DNA of 64,000 nt from Ophiodon elongatus (Eukaryota > Chordata > Actinopteri > Perciformes > Hexagrammidae). A program made the translations under genes and the position numbers. Below the pieces are notes generated by a model that did not search any database, had not been told where the DNA came from, and worked only from the letters and a program-made list of their open reading frames with translations. This document shows, piece by piece, positions 1-11,400 of the stretch. Position 1 is the stretch's first letter. Each line of letters begins with the position of its first letter. The DNA lies in assembly GCA_016806645.1 (NCBI GenBank), contig JACSYO010002128.1, forward strand, positions 4,093,434 through 4,157,433, written 5' to 3'.

Positions 1-40
1 TAATTGACAAGATTTTATGTAACAAAATACCCTTGTTTCA

Positions 41-365
41 TTTCTTGCAGAGAGATGAAAATATTGATACCACCTTTATGTCTGTTCAGTGAATGTTAAG
101 CCACTGCCAGCAGCTAATTAGCTTAGCTTAGCACAAAGAATGGAAACAGCTAAAATGCCTCTGTCAATAATCAACACATCGTATAACAAAACAGACGTGT
201 AAAAATGACACATTATGGATTCATGGTTATGTGCCGGACTAGCTATCTGTTTCCCCTGTTTCCAGAATTTGTGCCAAACTAAGCTAAAGTAATCTGCTGC
301 TGGCAGAACAATTAATGTACAGACATGAGAGTAGTAGCAACCTTTTCATCAAACTCTCTGCAAGA
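41..365. repeat. MITE-like dispersed repeat with terminal inverted repeats
   Basis: The two ends are inverted copies of each other. The left end (41-85) and the right end (319-365, read in reverse) share a perfect 14-base outer part (TTTCTTGCAGAGAG). After a 4-base gap come a further 32 positions, of which 25 match. The interior has words such as AGCTAATTAGCTTAGCTTAG and GTGCCGGACT that I recognise from a repeat scattered through percomorph genomes. There is no coding capacity, so it is most likely a non-autonomous, foldback-type DNA element. The family name is not known to me. Confidence 0.7.
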
Positions 366-1500
366 AAGCAGATAAGCTTTAATAAAGCAATTAAAATGGC
401 TTTAATTACTTGCAGAAATCGTAACATTAGAGAGAATAAGTAATTTCAGGGTATGGTAGGTTACAAATAGACAACATAAACTTGGATAGGAAAAAACAAG
501 GAAAGCAGTACATTTTCCTTAAATTGTGTTAGATTTATGCCTTAAAAACAAAGACATAATGATTTCACTAGCTGTTAAGAGTATTCATTATCATAAATGA
601 CAAATCACTTATTTTACCTGGATGAACTTCTCCAAGATTCACCTGGTTCATGCAGCTTTAATCCAATGTTGGGGGCAGCGCAACACAACAACTGCATGAT
701 ATCAATGGATGAAGCAGCAATGTAATTCTGATATAATGTATTTATTTATTTTGTGATTCTGTATCATTTCTTCTGCAAAGTGTCACAGCTCAACAATCGG
801 TATGTTCTCATGTTAAATTCTGTGTTTATTTGTGTGTGTTTTCCTCTCTTGAAATGAACTGGTATATTTGCAGTACCTCACATCTTAGTAAGCTGCAGTA
901 TGTTATGCTTTTTGAAGAATAGTCAATACTGGTTGAGGGTTTTGGACACAATTCTGTGAAGTTGTATGGTGTCTTTAGCTATTTCTGTTGCTAATTTCTT
1001 TTACTTTTTCATAATTTTTTTGTACAATGAAATATGTTCTACAACAGAAGGACTTGATAAGGTTGTTTCTTTTTTCTTAAATACTGTGAGAATGGAGGGA
1101 GATGGCATATTTTAAAATGTCATTGATCTTACACTGTACCAACATTAAGTTTCCTAAAACAGGATTTACTGTAAGTCACTCTGCGCTCACTTTTCATGTC
1201 AAATTTCATGTTAAATATTTCAATATTTCTATGCTTGTATGGCCTTTAATGAATGTTGTTTTATGGTACTATGGTTTGTGCTTCCAATTATCTTTATTAA
1301 AAAACCTTTATGACAAGAATTCTGCGTCATTTTCATTACATGCCCTTCACCATTATGTTCACATTTGTATATATATACACACACACACACATGCACACTG
1401 TGTATAAAGAATATCTATCTGCTAAGACCATTATTCTATTTTTGGAAAATGGCTCCTTCTTGTTATAGCATTTATAAATAAGTCTCAGCTGGTCTTAGCC
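366..1500. other. Upstream flank of ulk1, no gene seen
   Basis: AT-rich sequence between the left-edge repeat and the ulk1 promoter. The only open frame of note (1102-1407) runs into a TA/CA microsatellite (about 1370-1392) and resembles nothing. No splice-linked exons, RNA gene or conserved protein was recognised. Confidence 0.5.
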
Positions 1501-1619
1501 AACTCAAGACATTGAATTACGAGTTTACGAGGTGTCCCTGAATGCGACATCATCGAACCGCCGTCTGTTTGCGCATGCTCGCCGAGAGATATGAATAACT
1601 CCAGCGTATGACTCGAAAG
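1501..1619 (+). promoter_or_regulatory. ulk1: ulk1 core promoter and untranslated first exon
   Basis: A short CpG-bearing stretch in AT-rich surroundings just before ulk1. It contains an NRF1-type site (TGCGCATGCTC, 1570-1580). A strong splice donor (AAAG|GTGAGT) at 1619/1620 can pair with the acceptor TTGACAG ending at 1815, giving a 196 bp first intron. The transcription start is probably within about 100 bp upstream of the donor and cannot be fixed without cap data. Confidence 0.5.
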
Positions 1620-1815
1620 GTGAGTAAGACGATAATATCTGACATCAGTGTTTCAAAACAAACAGCACTGACGTGAGCTTTTAACTCGTACTGGCTCTAG
1701 AACAGTAACAGGGACTCATTTGAATCTTTAAGCACAGTGGGTCGCTCATATTTTGTTTGCATACAGTTGTTTATTCCTACGCACGTTGTTTTTTTTTACT
1801 TTTTTGTGTTGACAG

Positions 1816-1993
1816 AAACTTCGGATATTTTCTTCAAGTATGAAGCTTGTCACGTGTGAAGACAGCTTTTTCCATCAATAAAATGGGATTTACCGGCACG
1901 AGGGAACTGTCGCGGGACTGTACGTCTGTTTCAGCTGGAAAATCAAGCTCTTGAAGCTGCTCGGATACCTGAACGCGTTTATTTTTATTATTC
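1816..1993 (+). promoter_or_regulatory. ulk1: ulk1 5' leader with two uORFs and an E-box
   Basis: Untranslated part of the exon that carries the ulk1 start codon. It holds two short upstream ORFs, 1840-1881 (13 codons plus stop) and 1883-1954 (23 codons plus stop). Both end before the main ATG at 1994, so they could dampen translation or make it conditional. GTCACGTG at 1849-1856 is an E-box matching eight bases of the CLEAR element bound by TFEB/TFE3, which regulate autophagy genes. The motif and uORFs are seen; their use is inferred. Confidence 0.45.
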
Positions 1994-4900
1994 ATGGAGA
2001 CTGTTGGGAAGTTTGAGTTCAACAGGAAAGACCTGATTGGTCACGGTGCCTTCGCAGTTGTGTTCAAAGGCAGACATAAAGAGGTAACTTTGTATATCTG
2101 AGGCAAAAAATGTGTCTTTGTCATTGTCCGTACACGTAAGACTGGTGTATTTATATCCTTCTTCTGTTTTACTTTTCAAGAAACGTGACTGGGTAGTTGC
2201 TGTAAAATGTATCAACAAGAAAAACTTGGCCAAGTCGCAGTCTTTGCTTGGTAAAGAAATCAAAATATTGAAGGTACTAAGATGACTTTTTAATGTTGCC
2301 ACACATTCGGTTACAGTCTCTGTGTGTACCTTTTTTAGAACTAAAGTGTTTTTCCCACCTCCTCTAGGAACTCAAACATGAAAACATTGTCAGACTTCTT
2401 GACTACCAGGTAATAGTTTCCCCCTCTCTCCTCTCACACACACATCAGCACATACCTATGCTCAGTAGCCACACATGCAATACTGTTGACATCTCTTGTG
2501 CATGTGATGGAGATCTGGGTGTTGGCTGTTGTAGTTTTTTCATGGGGCCAGCGACCTCAATGACTTGAAGTGGATATGCAGTTTATTTTTCTTTCTTCAA
2601 ACAAATGATTCTAAAAGATTCAAAACTGGTTTTATGGCGGCTTTGTTAGCACAACATATATTGATTTCTCACTGCGTTTCACCGTACGCCTTAGACTAAA
2701 TGAATATCTAGGCAATTGACTGATGTGAGTTTACATGAGTGTGTGTGTGTGTGTGCGCTTCCCTCTTCTCACCTTACTGACAAACCTGCCAGACACCAGA
2801 CAGGGGTGAGCTGATCTCTCACTATTCCTGACAGATGGTAGGGTTCAGCCGGCTAAACAATGGCTTATTAAACATAGAGTGTGAGTAAGTAGCATCTAAC
2901 AGCTGACACACACCAGCATGCAAGGCCAAAGACTTTAAATGATACGTTCTAGGTCATGCTGCGTGAGCCTTTTGTTGACAGCAATGTGAGAATTTACCTG
3001 TCCTCAGCACAACCTGCTCTCTTTTTTTTCTGTTATAGGGATATTTACTGCATTGTATAACCAGAGTGTTATTTGTACAAAAGTACAAATGATTGAGTTT
3101 CACTCAAATACACAGTCTTCTATCTTTTTTAACTTGATGTAAAAGACAAAAAAGAGGCCATTTGCTCTCCCACTCATTACTTCAATCAGGTGGATTGACA
3201 ACTTAAATGCCTTAACCTTTTTACTCCACCCCGTGTCACATCACCGCTCTGTGACTTATTTTAAATGGAACTCGGTAGGGGTCCTTGATGATTCAGGGGG
3301 GCAGGACTGGACAGGGGCCACGATGGGGTACAGTTTCAGGCCCCTGGGTTGGCTGTGGTCAGGGGACCCAGAATTTCTAGAAGCGCTGCTGGTGACGGGC
3401 CAAAAAGAGTCAACTCAGTCTAAGAAATGTGCTGGTGTCCCTTGTTCTGTGTAATTTGGGGCCCAGCTGCCAAGACAATGATTGATTGTTGGAGTAAGTC
3501 CCAATTCCCCATATCGCTACATTAAACACATGAGATTGATAGACGTATATATTTATTTACACCGTATTCGAGTAACTATAGCTTTTTGAAAATAATATGA
3601 TTTCATCTGTTTTATCAACAGGAAATGGGAGGGTGTGTGTATCTCGTCATGGAGGTGAGTTGTGTGATAAATGGCAATGTCTGGTCTGTGAGAATGGAAA
3701 TGCAAATCACTAAACATTACAGCATTGCAAAGGCATCTAATAAGACTTGCCTATCTCATCTTTTCAGTACTGCAATGGAGGCGACCTGGCAGAGTACCTT
3801 CACTGTAAGTTTGCTATATCCTGCAGGTCTTAATATAGCTCACGTCTCACTACTGTAAAGTTTTCTGTTTCACCTGCGGTCAAAGCAAAGAATTGGGGCA
3901 TTCACATCGCTTCTCACTGTTGCATCAGAGGGTCAAACTTAGAGTTTGTTATCTGTAAACATGTTTGGAGCAGCTTACTGTTGCACTGGCAGGTCAGTTT
4001 GGCTTTTAAGAGGCTTGGCTAAGCTTTTCAGTGTTTTGGAGGAATAATAGGATTTTGAGGAGGCAGAACAAACATATAATTCAGGTTTAAGGTTCCAACA
4101 GGTCAATGGGTATATTATCACTAATACTAACACCCCCAAGTACTTAACCTAGATACAATTAAACCCCTAGAATTTGCTAGTGATTGTGAAGTTTTTTTCC
4201 TACGAATGATGTAGAAGCCAGTTTATAAGTTGCCAAAATAACTCGCAGCTTTTCTTTTTGAGTTCATTGGCTTTAAGGGCACCTTGTGATTTCAACACAT
4301 TTGAAATCTCAGAATGATATAAAAACTTTTCTCACTCGACTATCTTCCTGAAAATGTTCCCGCGTCAAGTTTTAAACCCTGCTCCAAAACATGATGTCGA
4401 GTGCATGGAGTTGATTTTTCTCAGGCTGAATTTACCTCTGTGGTGTCTATTTAAATGTGGATCGTCGGTCTAATTCTGTCACCTCGCCAGCGTCTCTTAT
4501 TTTGAAGACTTGCCCATTCTGCATCCCTGCCAAGGCGGCACATCCAGCTATTTGTAGCACAACTGTCAGTCACTCTTGGCAAGGTTCATGGAGCACCCAC
4601 ATGACCTCACCCATCTGCCACTCACTTATCCCCTGTGCTCCGGTGGAAAAACACTGCAGCTAGAAATACTGAATGTCCTAGGAAGGTAGTGAGCACGTCA
4701 GTCGACCCTGACATTAATATCCAAATGAAGCCCTCTCGTAAACAAAATTCTCTTCCACAAAGTTCGACAGGAGTGACGCTGATGTGAGTTAGAGTTTTTG
4801 CATATTCATTATCTTACACTATATTGTTGTTTCTGGTGAGAATGTTGGAACAGACAAAAATATATTTTAAGTAAGATCGAGGGCTACAGCGAACAATTAT

Positions 4901-7900
4901 TTTCATTATTAATAACCATTTCATTATTTTACTAATTAATCATTCCTATTACAATTTCCCAAAACCCAAATTGATGTACTCAAATTATTTGTTTTGTCTG
5001 TCCAAATGTTCAAAATCCCAAAATAAATAGTTTAATATCATAGAAGACTAGAAAGAGATGAAAATATTGACATTTCAAAAGCTAAAGAAGTCACTTTAAT
5101 CTCTTTAGATGTTAGGAAATAAAAGGCAAAATAGCTTCTTTTTTTTTAATGCAGTATAATACTGCTAAAGCAATTGATCAATTAATTAGTGACCACAAAA
5201 AGCTGTGAGGACAATTCTTTCATTTATCAAGTAAAACTATCAAACTATTTTATGTTGGAGGATCTCAATTTAGTTTTTTACCTTTGTTCAATTTGTATTA
5301 CATCAGGCTCTGGTAACTATTATTCTTTATATTTTTTATATAAAACGGTTAATCCTAGAAATCAAGTATTAATATAATAGTTGCATCACAACAGTCCAAC
5401 AGAACATCACTTTAGTGGGGCCAACATGCTGGGAATAAATGCTAATAGGTGTGTATACCAAGGTGTTTTTTTCCACACCTTCACCTCTTCACCTGTACCT
5501 AGGTACCATGCAATATGATGACCCCTATATTAACTGCCGTGCTAACTTCCTTCTTGATCATCTTTTTAATTGCATCCCTCTGAACCGCAGCTAAGGGCAC
5601 ATTAAGTGAGGACACCATCCGCGTATTCCTGCAGCAGATCGGTCAGGCCATGAAGGTCCTGCAGAGCAAAGACATCCTCCACAGAGACCTCAAACCTCAG
5701 AACATCTTGCTCTGCCACCCGGAGGGCCGCAGGTCCAGCCCCATCAATACCTCTATTAAGATAGGTAATGACTTCACTCAGCGGAGTATTAGAAGAAGTG
5801 AATATACAATATGTCTTTGGAAATGTGTCGGTTAGTTAAATTCTCACTGATCATACACACAGAACTGTATGTCCCTCACCTTGTTTACTCATCTCCCCCC
5901 CAGCTGATTTCGGGTTTGCACGTCATCTCCAGACGAACACTATGGCAGCCACGCTTTGTGGCTCACCCATGTACATGGTGAGTGTTATGGGTTTTTTGCA
6001 CCAACGAGTGTAATGTCACCGTGTCTCTAAGCTATGTTTGTCTGGACACAGGCTCCTGAGGTCATCATGTCCCAGAACTATGATGCCAAGGCTGATCTGT
6101 GGAGCATAGGTACCATTGTGTACCAGTGTCTGACTGGAAAGGCTCCATTTCACGTGAGTACACAAATACATGCAGGTACAAAAACTGTAACATCACTCTC
6201 TTTTGGTGTTTAGGTAGATAGATTTAGAAATTCGCCAACAAATGTTCACTTAAGTCCCTTACAAAATTACAAATGGACATGAAATTGTTTTGCTTTACTT
6301 CTGAGAAACACAGACTCATTATTATAAACACAAAACATGATACGTCCGTTTCACAACACAGAAAAACACATGATCCAATAACACAACTGCTAAACACCAC
6401 CTGCTTGCTGGGTGACACTCCCTGTTCTCCAGTGTTATTAGTTGGAAAATGCTGGAACAGCTTGGTTACTTGTTAGGAAAGCACACTTGTTTACAGATGG
6501 GGGGGCATTCGGAAATGGCTGCGAGCCATTTCCCCCAACCCAAAGCAAATATTGTTTCACAACTCTGCGTATTACTTTCTGCTTTTCACGTGGCTGCTCA
6601 GGTGACAGAACTGTTCGTTGAATATTTCTTCAGTTGTAATTTATGTATAAACACATATAATGTCTGGTCCCTTCTTTCTCCGAAGTCCATTTCATCCCCA
6701 TATATATGCAGTTATTGAAGAAGAAACACTTGACCTTTTGTACATTTTGAGGTTATTTATGTTGCAGTTTCCTTGAAAGCATTTTCCCTGAGAATGAGAG
6801 GCAAGATTGACTTCTATTTCTGACATGCAGGTCTGTGAGTTGAGATAAGTCCAAGGGTCAGTGTGAGGTTAGCTGCTGCTGCTCCTGATGATAGTGTTTA
6901 CTTAGCTGGCTTAGCTGGCATCTCCAAGCATTCCACTTTGCCCTTGGTGGGATCATCAAACACCCACATCTTATTTATGCTTAGATTATAAGCTCTGTGG
7001 CATAACCAGTTTTTGTATAGTGTTGTCAAATAAATAGTCAAACGTTCCCCAGTTATATATTCACGTGCTTGTTTGTAAGGATGCAGAATTTGTATATCAT
7101 ATTGTGTGTTCGCATATAAACGTTCATTTTCAATTGTAACTCGTGTGTGTGTGTGTGTAGGCCAGCACACCGCAAGAGCTCCGTCTGTTTTATGAAAGCA
7201 ACAGGACCCTCTTACCCAGGTTAGTGGACGCCCCCGTGCCAACACACATCTGTAAAGTACACACACAATACACACAGGAAGATGATAAGAGGACGGCGTA
7301 AACAAGCATTACAGTGAGAGCTGTCTTCTCTGCACTCAGTTAGCTGATGAATGACTGTGTGTATGTGGATCATTGTGTGTACACGGATAGTTTAGCACTC
7401 AATAAATCCCATACCGCCACTAAAAATAGTCCTAATGTGGAAGACGCATGTACAGACACCTAACGGTGCCAATCATCTGGAATTTTTGTCCACTCTCAAA
7501 CAGTTCATATTTGAAAATCAAGTGTCCTGCCTATAATATACTTCCCTGTATGAGATATTGTCCGTGTGTAATGTGAATCTCTATATCTCTGCCTTAATCT
7601 CAGTTGACAAATGCCTTTGCAATTATTTCTCTTGGCTATTTAAAGTCATTTTGAACACTTGAGCCGTCATGCCTGGAAAGCGTTCAGAGGGGTTGTTTTC
7701 CCACCGTTTTCATGGTGTACTTTTCCAGTCTGTTTGGCTCGTGGTCATGCTTATCTTTTGCAGTGATAAAGCCGCGTGATAAGATGCAGCATTAGGGGGC
7801 ATGGTTTGTTGTTTTCTTGTTATGCTATATATAACCTGCTCCAAGTTGCCAGCTATTAACCTGTACTGCTATCATTTTCCACATGACCCACATAGCTCCA

Positions 7901-8407
7901 TGCAGATTTAAACACACACGCACACTGTCTGTACTGACTCAGTGTCATGATGCCCTGAGGTTTTGAACTGAAACTGCAAATTAGATAAAAAAAATTCACA
8001 CATTTTACAGCTCACTCTGAATTTATGAAACACAAGAGACCTAAATGTCTCTTTTTTTTTTTTTAAGATAACATATGCGCAAACATAGTGAACAACATAT
8101 CAACATGAAGGCTACATGTACAACACAGTGTATGAAGCTGATTGCAGAAATTAACCTAAACACTGATTTCACCTCTTTTCCCAGCATCCCAAAGGAGACT
8201 TCTGCGAACCTGAAACACTTACTGTTGGGGCTGCTGCAGAGAAACCACAAAGAACGGATCGGCTTTGGTGAGCCTCTTCTCTTTATAATTCAGAAACTCC
8301 TTTCATAATAACATTTTTAAAACGCATCTCTTACATCTTAATCTTTTCATTTGCAGATGAGTTTTTCCACCATCCTTTCTTTGAGACGAGCTCATCCACA
8401 AAGAAAT
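1994..8407 (+). other. ulk1: ulk1 kinase-domain exons (coding exons 1-11)
   Basis: Exons: 1994-2083, 2181-2273, 2368-2409, 3622-3654, 3768-3804, 5591-5764, 5904-5977, 6052-6153, 7161-7219, 8185-8267, 8357-8407. The product has the ATP-anchoring lysine K39 (VAVKCINKK), the HRD catalytic loop at 129-131, DFG at 158-160, activation-loop T173 in AATLCGSP (the counterpart of human T180) and APE at 182-184. Every catalytic residue of an active kinase is present. The introns between 2410-3621 and 3805-5590 are the longest here. The second carries a dispersed repeat. Confidence 0.93.
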
Positions 8408-11400
8408 GTATGGACTGTATCTTACTTGTCTCTTTTACAGCTTCAGAATTAATAAAGGTGCTGTAGCCTCGTGGTCCTAACACAAGCATATCTATGTGTT
8501 TTGTTTTTACAGGCTCTCCAGCTCCCATGATCTCTTTCCCCAGTTCAGGCTCAGTCAGTTCCTCTAACAGCTCCTCAACATCCCAACTGACCTCCCCTCA
8601 AGTGCGTAAAACCCTTTTTTATTGGATTTATAAAACAAAATCCCATTGTCAAAGATGTGAAATGTAAATGTATTTTTAAAAGAAATACAGCAAGCTCATA
8701 GTGTATGTTTTATCTATCATAGTTATATTTGACTAAACAATTCTTTATTTTACGCTCTCCTAGCATTCCGATGGAGAAATGCACCGACTTCAACCCAAAG
8801 CACAGTATTCGCCTACACAGAACGCACACGGCTTCTTCCTGAAAGAAATAGTCAATCAAGACAGTAGGAATGCCTCATCTTACTCCGAAGACTACGTCAT
8901 GGTGCAGGCCCAGTTTCCAAGTGAGACATCATTCTATAGAGATCTGGATTATTCTATTCCTCATCATTATCAGCAAAAGGATTCTGACTATTTTTATTTT
9001 ACTACTCTGTAGGTGGGTGCACATGTGAGCTGGAAGTTGGGTCACCCATTGACAGTTGCCTGATATACAGTGGGTGAGTAGTCACTCCGAGGGGTGTATA
9101 ATAACTTTTCAGTTAATCAGCAATTATTCTTGAGAATATGATTTCACTCTATATGAAATGACTAATATGAAATTTGGCCTCATACATCACGCTAATTTAC
9201 TATGTGGTTGATTGAAGTGTGCATTACTTTATCCACAATGGACTATTTCTGTAAAACAATATATTGTTATAAAACTATTTTTGAAAAAATAAATAAATAG
9301 TTCAGTTTCTTTGGTATAGATTGTGAAGGTATATGAAGCAGATATCTATCTAAAGATCCATTAGCTGCAGAAGAAATGCAGAACAGATTTGTTTCCAAAT
9401 GTTTTGCATATGAATGTTAGTTTATTAATGTATATTAATGTATATTATTCACTGTGCAAATTGAGCTAACAAATATCTCTCTTTAGAAGCTCACCACTGG
9501 CCGAGAGAGGTCCCAGAAATGCAGGAAAGACACCTCCACCCTCCACCCTGCTACACTCTCCCTCCAAGCCTGTTAGGTAAGAGAAAGTCAGGCAGGTTTA
9601 GATTTTGGTCGCTTAAAGATGAGCGTTCTGATGTAGATGAGTCCGTTGAGCATGCTTAAACCCAACAGTATTTATAGTCATGATGGCAAATGATGGTTTA
9701 GGAACATGTATCCACTGTTATTTTTAATTGATTTATAACCTCACACTCCTTTGTGTCCTTTGCTCCCTCTTTCACTGATGCAGCAAGCCTGTTGCAATTG
9801 TTGGCCCTAAGTGCAGCCCCTCGGCGCCTATTCCTGTCCCAACTCAGATCCAAAACTACCAGCGCTTGGAACAGAACCTGCAACCCGTTGGCCTGCATGG
9901 CTCCACCAGGCATGTACAGCCGCTCAGCTGTCTTATCTCTGCTCCAACCTCAGTGTCTTGGTATTATCCTTTTTCTTCTGCATCTGTCTAACCATGTCTC
10001 ATGTCATTCAGGGCCACACTCTGCTATGCTGGCAGCAGTTCCCCACAATTTGGAGGCTGTAGCTCTCCAAGTCCAGGATTTAGCCTCAACTCCCCACGGC
10101 TGACAACAGGAGGAGCCCGACCACAACAGTCCTCCCCGCTAGGTCGGCATCTCAATCTGCTTTTGTTTCAACCATTTAGGGAGTGTTTTTTCAAGCAGAG
10201 CTCTTTTACAGCAACCTTCTAGGTCACACTCCTACAGCTTAACACACTACATGGAAATTTGCCAGTGCAATGTCACTTATTGTTGGCCACCAGGGCCATT
10301 TGGGTGTTAACGAAAAATTCTGTCATGTTCTGTATATTCACAGAGTTGTTTTGTGGTGATGTGTTGCCATTTGATTTTCTCTACCCCTTTTCCTCTGCCT
10401 GAAAGATTTAATGTGTCAATCTTTATAATGCTCTGTACTCTAGTGGGAATGACTCCAAAGACCTCGGAGCAGAATCTCCCTCTCAGCACAAGAACTGGAT
10501 TGCTCGCTGGCTCTCCAGACAGACAGGACGCCTCCAGTCCCAAGGTCAGCTTTCAAACATCTATTTTACCAGGCAGACACTATCACGTGCATTTGTTTAA
10601 CAATGCACACAGCATGTTATTTGCTGGTGCAATTTTGTTTCTCTTTCTCAAAACAGCCAAACTAACGAATTATTTACACTTTCTATAAGAGCAAATACTT
10701 GTAGTAGAATAACTACAAGCAGCTCACACAGTAAAATTGTTCTGAAATCCAACAATATCTGATAGTACAGTAAATATGCTCGCAATTAAATATATTTTCA
10801 GAACTATCATTTGCTTTTCAACAACAGGTTCGATCAAGAATGCCAATCCGAATCAGGACAGTCCTAGACCTGCAGTCCCTTGACCCATCTCCTGCTTCCC
10901 AGACCAACCTCAGCCCAAAATCAGCCAATAAAAATGGCCCTTTCAGAAGGTCAGAACAGTATAATATTGATATTATTTTATGAATATTACAGTTATATGA
11001 TAATGTGACCTGCAGAATTATATGATTTGCAGGTGTTTATGTCACTAATCCTCATCAAATTGAGACATTAATATTAAACCTGATATGTGGCACCTAGAGA
11101 TGTTACGCAGTACAAAAGACAAGCCATCTGATAAATAATTTAATACTCTCAATGGTGTCTGTGGCTGTATTGGATGTCCAGGTCACTGAGCACAGGCAGG
11201 CTGTCCGACATGCTATTGAAGGCGGCCTTTGGAGCTCACCTTTTTGAAGAGGGCAGCGACGAGAGCCTCAACAGTGAGAAAAGCATGGATATAACAGGTA
11301 CCGTTGGGACAAATGGGACCAGTCTAATGTTTTCTGTATTTAAGTATTGTTCACATGTAGCTGTTGTTGTAGATTAGGATAGATATTTCTTAGCATGTAT

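Noticed and set aside
1102..1407. A 101-residue open frame before ulk1
   Set aside because: Ends in translated TA/CA microsatellite, no recognisable domain, AT-rich non-coding composition.
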